A stretch of 64,000 nucleotides of DNA from Datisca glomerata (lineage: Eukaryota > Streptophyta > Magnoliopsida > Cucurbitales > Datiscaceae): positions 131,497 to 195,496 of the forward strand of contig QANY01013325.1 of assembly GCA_003255025.1 (NCBI GenBank), given 5' to 3'. Positions 47,397-59,100 of this stretch are shown here, in pieces. The translations under genes and the position numbers were made by a program. The first letter of the stretch is position 1. Every line of letters starts with the position of its first letter. The notes under the pieces are model-generated. The model made no database searches. It had not been told where the DNA came from and worked only from the letters and a program-made list of their open reading frames with translations.

Positions 47397-47401
47397 AGAG
47401 G
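47397..47401. repeat. 5-bp target-site duplication (right)
   Basis: AGAGG, matching 46407-46411. Confidence 0.88.
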
Positions 47402-47890
47402 CCAAAGCCTGCCCTACACCTTCAATTTATTCAGCTAGACTTTCTAAAGACACTAGTGAACTCCTTTTATATGCAAGCCAATATACAAGTTTGACTGGTG
47501 CACATCATTATGTCACTTTAACAAGGGTAGATATTGCTTATATTGTAAGCTCAATTAGTACCTTCACTGTCCCACAAGAGTTCATTGGCAAGCTTGCAAT
47601 CATCTTCTAAGGTACCTTAAGGGCTTTATTGATGATGTTCCACTCTCAAGTTAGCCTCTGATTTTTCCTTAGAAGCTTTTACATATTTAGATTGGGCTAG
47701 CTGCCCTGATGACAGAAGTTTTACATGTGGGTATGCATATATCTAGGCAACAACTTGATCTCTTATACCTCAAAGAAATAACATGTTGTAGCTCGATTAA
47801 GTGCTGAAAGTGAGTATCGGGCTCTTGCTCTTGTAGCCTCTGAATTTGCTCGAATCTTTTCATTAATGAAAGAAATGCATCTAGAGTAAC
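47402..47890 (+). pseudogene. Copia D RT end and RNase H, truncated
   Basis: After the solo LTR the reading continues AKACPTPSIYSARLSKDTSE, YTSLTGAHHYVTLTRVDIAY and IVSSISTFTVPQ. RNase H follows in shifted frames (DWASCPDDRRFTCGY at about 47690-47735, and ESEYRALALVASEFAR-like at about 47810-47860). It ends at about 47890, where minus-strand gag of copia E begins, so D's C-terminus and 3' LTR are lost. Confidence 0.85.
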
Positions 47891-48163
47891 CCATTGTTCA
47901 TACTTTGGATTGATCACTGCTATTCTTTCTCCTTTCTCATTACAATGAAATTTATTTGGGCAAGTTAAAGATCTATCTATGTAACCAAAGATTGAATGAT
48001 CCTTCGAGATTAATGTGATTTGATATTTTCACAATACAAAATTAGTGGAATCCAATCTGATTGAGGTCAGATTGCATATATTCGAGAGTAAGAATATTGT
48101 AGCGTGAGTTTGAGATCATGAGTTCTCATTTCTAGAGAAAGTTGCAGAAGCATTGGCATCCAT
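47891..48163 (-). pseudogene. Copia E gag, N-terminal fragment
   Basis: The minus strand starts MDANASATFSRNEN (complement of 48161-48163). After a stop it reads IFLLSNICNLTSIRLDSTNF, GYIDRSLTCPNKFHCNEKGE and INPKYEQWVTLDAF. It is close to copia A's gag (8585-8866). It is broken off inside copia D's RNase H. Confidence 0.87.
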
Positions 48164-48185
48164 TGATGACGTTTGTCTTAATCAA

Positions 48186-48198
48186 GGATCTAATACCA
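48186..48198 (-). other. Copia E primer-binding site
   Basis: The minus strand reads TGGTATTAGATCC, two changes from TGGTATCAGAGCC. It directly adjoins the LTR. Confidence 0.8.
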
Positions 48199-48435
48199 TG
48201 TAGAATTATGTGGCAGAGCAATGAATTGATAAGAAAAAGAAGAAGAATTGAATGAGAGAAGTGATAGAGAAGAAGTTGCAAGAAAGCATATTGTATTCTT
48301 TCTGCATTAATTATTCCATTACAGTAACTCAGTATATATAGGACACAATATTAGATGATCACTAAGCATTAAATGCATAACATACTAATATAAACTGACT
48401 GTTCTAGTTGGTCAGTTTATATCAGTAATACAACA
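48199..48435 (-). repeat. Copia E 5' LTR, about 237 bp
   Basis: On the minus strand it starts TGTTGTATTACTGATATAAAC and ends ...CATAATTCTACA at the primer site. A TATA-like box (CTATATATACTGAG) lies at about 48341 on the minus strand. The outer boundary is chosen from the TG...CA rule only. Confidence 0.7.
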
Positions 48436-49562
48436 CTTATCACAATTATAATAATCAAGTATAGTTTCTATCGTTAAAAAAAAGTACAACATAATCTAGG
48501 TATTTCTCACCCTCACTTCGTAGGAAAGAGAGAAAAAAGGAAAATGAAAGAATAATGGGTAGGTAAACTTCTATCACGGTTTTATATCGTAATGTAAATC
48601 ATTTTGTATCAGAAGTATTTCAAATGTGTATCAGACGAAACTTGGATTCTTTCTTAGGTCTTGCAAAAATCTAATATACAAGTGTCATAATTTGGTAGTA
48701 TTGTTGTCTATCGTAATTTCTATATAATAAAGTGAAATTGGGTTTAATAAGTTATATTGAGAAAATAATTTCTCATCAACCGATAATATATTTTGGACTA
48801 AGAATTTATAAGTTTGGGGTAATGGTTAGCTTATAAGCTAGCTTTTGGGTAATGAGTAAGGCATGGGGACTTTAACTGGTATTAGAGATCCCTCACGTAC
48901 AAGTGTGCACATACCACATTTTCACATGATAATTACATGAAAAAGTCATACTTGCATGTGACGACGGGTACTGAGAAACTTATTTCACATCTTAAGCTTA
49001 CCCTCAACACATAAGCTAATTTTTGGGTAATGACTTAGGCCATATGACTTTAATAAGTTATAAAAAGAAGAATGTTAAATATTGTAGTTTAATTTAGTGT
49101 GTATATTATCCAATAGTGCATATTCAATTACTTAGTATTATATAGCTCCTTACCACAGAATTTGTAATTTGACAAGTTAACCTAAAATTTTAGTGATACA
49201 CCTCAAATTATCATGTAATAAAAGTTTCTCTACAAGGATTTTCTAATGACTTTAAACTAAAAATATGTTATCAAAAGAAATTTGTTGAACATTATATGGT
49301 GAAGTAAAACCAAAACTTGTATAGTTTGCAGATTCATAAACTTTGCGAGCCAAATATTTTATGGAATATGAAAAAAAAATCAAATTGATCGGCATAAATG
49401 CATACAATATATAACGAAATTGTATAAAAATGATTCAATTCTACATAGACGGTGGTCAAGGGTATAGTTTAGTATTCTTAATCACATCTCTTCTCAAAAT
49501 ATGAGGTTTTAAGTTCGACTCTCTTTTTCCTCATTTTGAAAATAAAAATTTCATATAGATAA
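48436..49562. other. AT-rich spacer
   Basis: No gene or transposon ends recognised. A diverged phrase containing TTTTGGGTAATGA(G/C)T(A/T)AGGC occurs twice (about 48850 and 49020). Confidence 0.5.
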
Positions 49563-49835
49563 TGATAGACTAAAGAACTCCTTAGAAACATATCAAGTTT
49601 CTCAACCAGTTGAGAAGGAGAATGAGCAGTAAACTAACCTCTATAATAAAAGTTAATTTATCAGTTTAAGCTAAGTCTGTTACTTTACTGTTATGATTTA
49701 TTTAGCTTCATTGTAAACAATCCTATTTATCTATAAAATAGAAAGCGACCATTCATAGCAAAGTATGAAGGCAAGATTCACTTTGGCACTTCAAGATACA
49801 GTCAATACAAAACTACATTTAATCATAATCTTTAA
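49563..49835 (+). repeat. Copia F 5' LTR, 273 bp
   Basis: It starts TGATAGACTAAAGAA and ends AATCATAATCTTTAA, and matches the 3' LTR at 53046-53323. Flanks GATAA and GGTAG do not form a convincing duplication, consistent with an old insertion. Confidence 0.88.
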
Positions 49836-49837
49836 TA

Positions 49838-49850
49838 TGGTATCAGAGCC
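49838..49850 (+). other. Copia F primer-binding site
   Basis: TGGTATCAGAGCC, a perfect tRNA-Met primer complement, two bases after the LTR. Confidence 0.92.
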
Positions 49851-49859
49851 TTAAAATGA

Positions 49860-51550
49860 CTTACGTCTGATGGAAAGTAATAACACGATGAGTGATGTTG
49901 TAGCAATGTAAGTCTGAACAATGTATTCACCAACAATATAAGTAGTTCTCTCTCAGTTAAACTCGATATAAATAACTATGTTATGTGAAAATCTCAAGTT
50001 ATCCCTACCATGATTAGGCATGACCTTGATGAGAGTTTTTTGCATAGCAGAAAATCACCCACAATAAATAGACTATCTACTCTTGTTCTAGACTATTTCA
50101 ACATCATTTTAATCAACTACTAGACAACAAAACTATTAAAGGTTTTGGATGTGCTTATTTTCCACACTTAAGGACATATAACTCTCATAAATTTCGTTAT
50201 AATATTCTTGGGTTATTCTCAATGTCATAAAGGTTACATGTGCTTATACTCATCTGACAAAGTTTTCATTCAAGAAAAATGTTCTATTTAATTAGTCATC
50301 ATTTCCCTATTTTGATAAGTTTTCAAAATCACAAAACAATAATTATATACCTCTTTATTGCCATCTATTATTTCTACTATTCAATCAGTTATTGTGCCAT
50401 CATGTCCATCCTCAATAAGTCAAGATAAAGTCATTGTTCAGCCCACTGAAGATCCCCTCATCAGTAGCTTCCTCAAAGGCTCAGAATTCTTCTCATGACA
50501 TAACTACACATGGTAATTCTCAGAATTCATTATCTCATGCTTTGAACACTAATTAGTTTTGAGGAATTCCTCCTTCAGTGGATGGCCTACCTTCAATCTA
50601 CGATAATAGTTTTGTTGTTATTGATATTGCCTCAAGTACAACTTCAAAAAATATATCCACTGGCCAGATGATTACGATATCCAAATCAAGTCTACAAAGC
50701 TTAAAGCCTTTACAACCACTAAATACCCTTTAATCCATAGTCTCATCCCTAATGACTTACATCAGTGAAACAAGCTCTTACCAATACTTATTGGCACAAA
50801 GCCATACTAGAATAATACAATGCACTCATGAAGAATGACACTTGGGAGTTATCCAACTAGTAATATGACAATTATAGATAATAAGTGAGTTTTCAAGGTG
50901 AAAGTCAACCCAAATGGCAGTCTATAAAGATACAAAGTAAGATTATTAGTAAAATAATTCATCAAACTCCTGGAATAGACTACACATAGACTTTTATCCA
51001 TGTAGTTAACAATAATAAGACTGATATTACATATTGTTGTTTCATTTAGTTGGGATGTGAGGCAACTATATATTAATAATGCATTCATTGATATATTAAA
51101 GAGTCTGTGTTCATGACTCAACCAGAGAGATTCATTTACCAATCCAAACCTCAGCTTGTGTTTTAATTGAAAAAGGCATTATATGGGTTGACATAAGCTC
51201 CTAAAGATTGGTATAATAATTAAGGACTTTTCTCCTTAATTAGAGATTCTTCAACTCTAAACCAGATACCTTCTTATCCGTATTTCAGAAAGATAGAGAC
51301 AAAGTTTCTCTTTGTCTATGTATATGTTATACTACTAACTAGGACCAATAAAGGTATTGATGCAATAGATAGTTCAGCAACTCAGCTAAACTTTTGCACT
51401 AAAAGATCTTATTTTAGTACAATACTTCCTTGGAGTGGAGGTTCATAGAAATGTATTTAGTCCATACTTGACACAAACAAAATACATTACTGAATTGTTG
51501 AAGAAGACTTAAATGGATTGAGCAAAACCTGCCCCATCTCCAGCAACCGT
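49860..51550 (+). pseudogene. Copia F gag-pol remnant with large deletion
   Basis: A gag start-like segment (SVKLDINNYVM*KSQVIPTMI, about 49957-50015) jumps at about 50135 directly to the integrase C-terminal block FGCAYFPHLRTYNSHKFRY. Capsid, protease and the integrase core are therefore gone. RT follows in pieces: FQGESQPKWQSIK, HQTPGIDYT*TF (about 50960), VFMTQPERFIYQS (about 51110) and KALYGLT*APKDWY (about 51175). The active-site box reads FLFVYVYVILL (about 51305-51340), so the catalytic Asp pair is lost. Confidence 0.82.
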
Positions 51551-52722
51551 ATCTATCAAATTGTCTTTACCTGAGAGAAAACATATGGTTGACATTACCC
51601 TATTCAAGAGTACAATAAGAGCATTGTAGTACCTTGCCATTATAAGACATGGTGTAGGTTTAATAGTAAACAGGCCCAAGCAATTCTTACAAAAACCTAC
51701 AATGCTTTATTGGCAAGCTTGTAAAAGGGTCTTAAGACATCTAAAAGGCAGTATACATGATGGGATATTCATCAAACCTTCCTCTTCACTTAATATATAT
51801 GATATTTCATATGCTAATTAGGTAGAAGATGTAGATTACAGAAGGTCCACTAGTGCTTATTATTTTTCTTGGAGGAAATCTGGTATCATGGTCGTTAAAA
51901 AAGCAAAAGGTGGTATCTAGGTCAATAAAGAGTAAATTGCATCTATCAAATTGTCTTTACATGAGAGAGAACATATGGTTAGCATTACCCTATTTAGGAG
52001 TACGATAAGAGCATTGTAGTACCTTGCCATTATAAGACATGATGTAGGTTTAATAGCAAACAGGCCCAAGCAATTCTTACAAAAACCTACAATGCTTTAT
52101 TGGCAAGCTTGTAAAAGGGTCCTAAGACATCTAAAAGGCAGTATACATGATGGGATATTCATCAAACCTTCCTCTTCACTTAATATATATGATATTTCAT
52201 AGCTAATTAGGTAGAAGATGTAGATTACAGAAGGTCCACTAGTGCTTATTATTTTTCTTGAAGGAAATCAGGTATCATGGTCCTCAAAGAAGCAAAAGGT
52301 GGTATCTAGATCAAGTATAGAGAGTAAATTGCATCTTTCAAATTTTCTTTACATGAGAGAAAACATATGGTTAGCATTACCCTATTTAGGAGAACAATAA
52401 GAGCATTGTAGTACCTTGCCATTATTAAACCTGATGTAGGTTTAATAGTAAACAGGCCCAGCCAGTTCTTACAAAAACCTACAATGCTTTATTGGTAAGT
52501 TTGTAAAAGGGTCTTAAGATTTCTAAAAGTATACATGATGGGATATTCATCAAACCTTCATCTTCACTTGATATATATGCTATTCCATATGCTAATTAGG
52601 TAGAAGATGTAGATTACAGAAGGTCCATTACTGCTTATCTTATTTTTCTTAGAGGAAATACGGTATCACGATCCTTAAAGAAGAAAAATGTGGTATCTAG
52701 GTCAAGTATAGAAAGTAAATAC
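51551..52722 (+). repeat. Copia F RNase H region in three tandem copies
   Basis: Units of about 390 bp start ATCTATCAAATTGTCTTTAC (51551), the same (51941), and ATCTTTCAAATTTTCTTTAC (52333). Each carries the RT/RNase H junction, for example PTMLYWQACKRVLRHLKGSI and VDYRRSTSAYYFSW. The copies differ by scattered substitutions and small indels. The last copy continues into the remaining RNase H (WFQSLMQEICFP..ALWCDSVSV, about 52758-52835). Confidence 0.9.
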
Positions 52723-53045
52723 AGGTCCTTGGCTAATATAGTTGTTGAAATTCAGTGGTTTCAAAGCCTGATGCAAGAAATTTGTTTTCCTCTTTCATCA
52801 CCAGCTTTGTGGTGTGACAGTGTTAGTGTAATGACTCTAGCATCTAGTCATGTTTACATGCCATAACAAATTCATGTTGAGCTAGATATTCACTTAATTA
52901 GAGACAAAAATCCCAAATCACTAGAAGTTAGATTTGTTCTTTCAATAGCTAACAAACTCTCTTACCAAACCTCTCTAAACTCCAACGTTTTAGTATTTTA
53001 AGGGCAAGCTAAAGGAGCAAACCTCTCCTTTTAGCTTGAAGGAGA
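52723..53045 (+). pseudogene. Copia F RNase H C-terminal end
   Basis: Follows the third tandem copy with ESKYRSLANIVVEIQWFQSL and a WCDS motif (Asp of RNase H), then HVELDIHLIRD. It ends before a purine-rich tract (GCTTGAAGGAGA) adjoining the 3' LTR. Confidence 0.8.
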
Positions 53046-53323
53046 TGATAGACTAAAGAATACCTTAAAACCCTTCCAAGCTTCTCAACAAGCTTAGAAG
53101 AATAAGCAATAGCTAACTAACCTTTATTATAGAAGTCAGTTATCAGTTTAGGCTTGAAGTATGCTACTTTATTGTTATGATTTCTTTAGCTTTATTTATT
53201 TTAGCCTCTTTGTAAACAATCTTATTCATCTATAAAGAGAAATCTCTTCCTTCATAAGGCAAGATCCACTTTGCACTTCAAGATTACTGTCAATACAAAA
53301 CTACATTTGATCATAATCTTTCA
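53046..53323 (+). repeat. Copia F 3' LTR, 278 bp
   Basis: Starts TGATAGACTAAAGAATACC and ends GATCATAATCTTTCA, pairing with 49563-49835. Confidence 0.88.
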
Positions 53324-53885
53324 GGTAGCAAACAACGTTTTTTAGAGGATCTAATTATAAGTTGTTCAAACAAATTTATTAACATATTCAACATTGCAAT
53401 AGAGGCTCCAAAGTAAGGGTACTTCACTTTTATTAACCCATGTTAAGTTTTGAGTAAAAATTCCTAAATAGATATATCAAACAATATTTGACAAAGTCCA
53501 TGGGTTTCCATTACACCACTTGAGCTTAATTTAGTTCCGCAACTGGTGCACTGTATTTGTGTAGTGCCACATATATTTCAGTCGTATCTAAATGAAGTAC
53601 ATGAAATATAAATAAGATATAGAAAACGATGTATTTCATTTTATGTTACATGAACCTCATTTACGTGATGTACCCAAAAAAATAGACTCAGTATGATATC
53701 CTTATTGATAGAAAAGTAGAAGGACGTCCGTGAAACATGGTTTTCCTTCAAAGCAAGGAATGAATATGTGTGGGAGATGAATGTCAGATTCAACGTATAC
53801 CTAGGGTTAATTAACGTGCATTAAAATAACCCCAATTATCTATTGTAACGACACAGAGGATGAGTGAGAGGGAGGGGCAAGAGAG

Positions 53886-53952
<67 letters not shown>

Positions 53953-55283
53953 TCATGGTCTAGGCATTGTCGCTGTGATTCCAACATGCAAAGCTCATAT
54001 AGAACATCGGTGCATGCCATCTCAGCAACCTCACTCAATTGTTCAGTCTCTCTCTAGATATTTGCATAGGGAGTTGGACAAGTTATCACAATGCAAAAAC
54101 ATATAAACTATATCATTGTTGCTTTATACATTTTTTTGTCAATGAAGAATTTTATGTCATTGTTGCTTTATATGATCATCAACACTCTAAATTTCACTTG
54201 TCATTTTCCAAATTAATTGCCTCCTAACTATTAACTTTTTCCTCCTAATTTCATTTCCCTATTGATAGAAATATCATAAAGTATATATTGTTGTTATTAA
54301 AGGACTTTAATTCATATAATATATGGTCATGCATGGAGAAGCTTTTATAATGTTATTTATCAAAAAAAATATAACCGTAAATTCTTTAGAAAGAATTAAC
54401 TACAAAGAGGCCATTTGAAAAGTGTGGCAACAAAAAAATTCCTTAAGTTTATAAATAGGTGTAATATAGCACTATGTATAATGTTCAACACAATAATGAG
54501 AGAGCAGTAAAATCATATTCATACACATCACGCTTCAAAATTTACTTTTACCTTATTTATTACTAGATACTACATGATCGAACCATTATATTGTCAACGC
54601 TTACAATTGTGTTCAACATAAAATAATGATGCCTTAACATTTTAATTTAATTTATGTATGCAAATATAAGACCTTTGTGAGATAAGAAAAAAGGATGCGT
54701 ATATATTTGGTGATCATATAGTCTTAAACCAGGGAAAAAAACAATATATATAGACGTAGCTTACCTATCCTGGAACTATTTCTTTGGTGTCATTTCACAT
54801 CTTATTATAAAGAGTTCTCAGGTATTAAGTATATGTTTGTGTAGCCAAGGCATTAAATTTACAGAGACACATACGTAGTATATTGACACATGCATGCACC
54901 CACTAATATAGTACATATAAAAATTTAACACTGCCATTTGCGAGTGAATTATCTAACTTCACAGTTTATGATGCAATTTATTAGGTGTGACTCATTCTTT
55001 TGTACCATGTTACATATTTTAATAGTGAAATTTTCCCTACACATATATAATTTAGAGTTAAAACTGATTCCCATTTCGAAATTTTGGAAGGACCTAGCGA
55101 AAATGAGTATATAATTTGACGAAATAAATACAAAATGAAAACAATAAATAAGCCCCCTCTCGAGTCAATCCAAAGCTCGCCTTACTTGGCCAAAAACAAC
55201 TCAACCCTTTGCAATTACTATCCCCCCACCACCGTTTTCCAATCAAACTCCTCTCCCACTCTCTCTTCTTGACTTTCTAACAC

Positions 55284-55287
<4 letters not shown>
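53324..55287. other. AT-rich region upstream of the WOX gene
   Basis: No coding sequence recognised. It contains a long GA microsatellite and otherwise unremarkable AT-rich sequence. It may contain distal promoter elements of the WOX gene. Confidence 0.5.
53889..53949. repeat. (GA)n microsatellite, 61 nt
   Basis: An uninterrupted GA run about 2.2 kb upstream of the WOX start codon. Confidence 0.97.

Positions 55288-55336
<49 letters not shown>
55288..55336. repeat. (CT)n microsatellite, 49 nt, in the WOX upstream region
   Basis: An uninterrupted CT run about 0.8 kb upstream of the start codon. GA/CT tracts in plant promoters are bound by BASIC PENTACYSTEINE GAGA-binding proteins. Whether this one is used is inference. 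Confidence 0.97.
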
Positions 55337-55341
<5 letters not shown>

Positions 55342-56120
55342 CTCTTGCAACAACCTCTTCCATTAGAATAATCCCACACTTATTTCTTTGCCTCTTCACA
55401 CTCCCATTAATAATACACTGCAAAGCAGAACCCCAAGTGAGGGAAAAAGAGAGAGAGAAGCAAGAAGAAAAATATCCCAAGAGACAAACAGATCAGAACT
55501 TAAAAAGAAACCCTTTTTCATTTATAAGAGCCTTTTGCTCTGTCACTTCTCTGAAGAAGATTCTAATTACGCCCCAAGCATGTGTTCCTTTCCATGTTCC
55601 ATTTGTTTCTTGACCTAAAGGAATTGCTTGTTGCTTTTGTACTTTGACTAGTACACTCAAACCCCATTTCATTTTTAATGCAATACAAGTTGATAGAAGG
55701 GAAAGGGATGGGAAGACAGTACTCTCTCTTATCCTTAGCTTCATTTTTTTTATAATTTATTTTCATTTCCTTTCTTTGCTTCTTTCATCACAGGCGATTC
55801 CTGTTGTGGGTTTTGTCTAATTTAAATATTTTTTTTTTTTTCAATCCTATGCTTTTTTTTGGGAGATGGGAACAAGGACTTTTATTTTTAATTATTAGAA
55901 ATAATTTATAAAACATAATTAAAAATTGAAAACAGAGTAGTTGAGGAGGCTATAAGAAGAGATATTGTGTTTGGCTTGAGTAGAATTCATTACCAAAAAG
56001 AAACCCTAGCAAAAACATCTCTTTTTCTTCTTCTTCTTGTTTCTGATCTTTTGATTGAACAAACAGTACATTTCTTCACCCATCATCATTATCATCATCA
56101 TCATCTTAATCAACATCATC
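55337..56120 (+). promoter_or_regulatory. Probable promoter/5' leader of the WOX9-like gene
   Basis: CT-rich sequence after the microsatellite, then AT-rich sequence, then a CTTCTTCTTCTT tract and an ATC/CAT repeat just before the start codon. I cannot fix the transcription start. Short upstream open frames are present: one at 55967-56149 overlaps the main start in another frame, and one ATG at 56055 is in frame with the main start. Confidence 0.45.
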
Positions 56121-56149
56121 ATGGCATCATCAAACAGACACTGGCCTAG
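55967..56149 (+). other. Upstream open frame overlapping the WOX start codon
   Basis: A 60-codon frame beginning MFGLSRIHYQKETLAKTSLF, ending 29 bases past the main ATG in a different frame. If it lies in the mRNA it could reduce translation of the main product. The His-rich part simply reflects the CAT repeat. Confidence 0.35.
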
Positions 56150-59100
56150 CATGTTCAAGTCCAAACCCTGCAACACTCATGCTCACCACCAATGGCAGCA
56201 TGACATCAACCCAAATCATCTCATCTCATCAACTGCCTGCCACAGATCACCATACTCATCAGGTAATTAAAATGAAGATTACCCATTTGCTTTATTCCAT
56301 TAAATTTAACATCTTTTATTTAGAATTACACAAAATTCAAACTCACTAAGTAATTTGATCAAGCAGTTGGTGGGATTGATGAAAGAAGCCCAGAGCCAAA
56401 GCCAAGATGGAACCCAAAGCCAGAGCAAATCCGTATACTTGAAGCCATTTTCAACTCCGGAATGGTTAACCCACCAAGAGACGAAATCCGCAAAATTAGA
56501 GCTCAACTCCAAGAGTACGGCCAAGTGGGGGATGCCAATGTCTTCTACTGGTTCCAAAATAGGAAATCAAGAAGCAAACACAAACTCCGCCACCTCCACA
56601 GCCACCACACCTCCAAAGTACCACCTAGTTCCATCAGTGCCCCTTCCTCTTCCTCTTCTTCATCTGACAAATCCTCTCCCAATCTCAAACCCAAGAACAA
56701 AGGGTCTGTTAGTAATTTCACCAATAATGTAACCACTGACCTTTCGAATTCCCCCACGGCTTCAGTCAACCAAGGGTATAACAGTTTTCAGCCACATGGG
56801 GAGTTTTTGCAAGGGGGAGAGGCAAGCTTTTTCAATGGGTCAGGGCAAGTTGGCAATTATACTCAAGGGTTTAGCTTGTCTGAGCTGACGAGTATGGTGC
56901 AGCATGTACCGGAGCACCAAGGGGTGGGGCCTTGTACAAATCTTTTGTTAAGTGAGTTGATGTACAACAACAATAACGGAGTGAATTCGAAGAAAGATAA
57001 TGGTGGGGAGAAGTTTTTTATGGGGAAAGTTCAGCAGTCTCCATTGATGATGAATAATTATACTTCTTCAACTGTTGCTCAGACTGTTGCTTCCTCCTCC
57101 ATTACTACCTCTACATGCCTTACTATTCCATCGCCTATCAACCACATTCAAGGTAAATAAAATTTCTTTTGATTTTTTTTGTGAGAAAACACTGTTTTAC
57201 CCATTTCAAACCTAAAGATTTGAATTATTTTTTTGTTTAGTCTGTAGGAACACACCATTTAGCTAATCAAATTTCTTAACATTTGGTTTTTTATTTAGTT
57301 TCTTCTTTTTTTAGTTTTTAAGAAAAAACAATTTTGAATATCAAACCTAACTTTTAATTTAAACCATTTTAATGCATAAAAAAGGGATATTATTTTAAAT
57401 CATATTTATTTGATAAGACCAATCTAAGTATTGAGTATATAAAGATGGTTATCAAACATGTTTTTAGCTCAAAAGTGTTATTTAAAGTATATAAGTACTT
57501 CTAGTCACAAACACTTTGAGTCTTGTACGTACCAGACTAGTTGAGATTTATGCTAATGAATTATAACTATATGCAATGATAATTATGCATATGATAAATA
57601 TAGGAAATCAAAACCCTTTAATTTTTCTTTGGAAATAAATAAGTTTCCACCTTAAACTTCGATGTAGAAAACTTAGAATGCAGTAGTGAATTGGGCTGAC
57701 ATGAAAGAATCAGTCGTGCTAGAAAAAGGGATGGCTTGTTTTTGGCTTTCGACATTTAGTAGGGCATGATTATAGATAAGATGAAATTGGTAGGGTACGA
57801 GAATATTTGTCTGTTCTTCATATTTAAATCTTGTTTGTTCACCAAAATCATCTTTTCTTAGAAGTGATTGATGGGTATGAATCGAAAAGAAAGGATATCT
57901 TTGACATATTATGTAGGAAACGAGGATAAACTTGTCATTTCATAGACTTGATAAGATCTCTGTTAGATGGACGTGTGCATGGCATTGACTTTGATTGAGA
58001 GTACTAATAGATGTACTTGAGAAATGATTCTCAACTGGCAGGTTTAGATGAATCAGGTGGAGTGGGTCACGTCAGTGGGGCTAAATCAACGGTGGTAATC
58101 AATGACGTGGCGTTTGAGGTGGCTGCTGGGCCGTTGAATGTACGTGAGGCGTTTGGTGATGAAGCCGTTCTGATTCACTCATCTGGTCAACCTGTTCTCA
58201 CCAACGAATGGGGTTTCACGATCCAGTCACTTCAGGACGGTGCATATTATTATCTGGTGCGTGCGTTATCATTTTATTTATTTTAATAATTGCATTAATG
58301 GGAAAGTACTACCGTAAAAGTTGATTGTTTTTCTAGCTTTGAAATGGGGTTGAAAAATCAACAGACCATATAATGAAGTGATGAAATTGAGGTGATTTCA
58401 CCGTTCGATCACTTAATATGAGGCTTACAAAATGTGATCGAATGGTGGGTTTCCATTGGTATCGGTACCAAAAAAAGACACATTGGTCAATAGTATATGT
58501 GTTGTTAATTAAGTAATTCAAGGGTAAACGCACGTCGTCCACCTTAAATAAGTCTCGTTTGTGTTTTGTATATAAAGTTTATAGAAAAATGAACATAAGA
58601 AGTAAAAAAAACATTATTTGGTATTTTTGTTCCTAAGTTTTCACAATAGTTTCTAATTTTGTTGTAGCATAAATATTCTGTAAGTCTGTATGTATAAATT
58701 AGAATGTGCTCGGTAGATTTATTTTTGGGTCAAAAGAAGTTAAAACAAATAACCAATTATTCTAATTAACTGTTCTAAAAGATAGTTTTAATCTAGTAAC
58801 AAAAGATAGTTTTGATCATTCTTAGAATATTATGTCAAAAGTATGTTTTCAAAAGCGTATTGTACTACTGTTCAAAAGATTAGGAACTTTAGTTATTAGT
58901 AACTATTGTTCTGAGAATCTATAAGCAGAGCTGACTTTTGCTGTTCTTGTTTTCCTCACAAAGTTATGAATTCTATAAAGATGGAGGGTAATGTGACTTT
59001 GATCAACTATTCTCATCATGTAGCTTTAGTTTAACCATCAAAAGTAAATCATTCATCTTGTTGATGTTTTGTTTTATGTGTTTATAAGTTTAATGCAATT

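Noticed and set aside
53860..54057. Open frames encoding Arg-Glu or Leu-Ser repeats
   Set aside because: Artefacts of the GA microsatellite.
55388..55618. 76-codon open frame upstream of the WOX gene
   Set aside because: Composition follows GA/CT-rich leader sequence and there is no homology. It could be an upstream frame, but the transcript start is unknown.
58257..58286. Read-through C-terminus of WOX exon 3 ([10 protein letters not shown])
   Set aside because: A good donor site lies at 58257 and the spliced alternative gives the family-type ending. Kept only as the alternative model.
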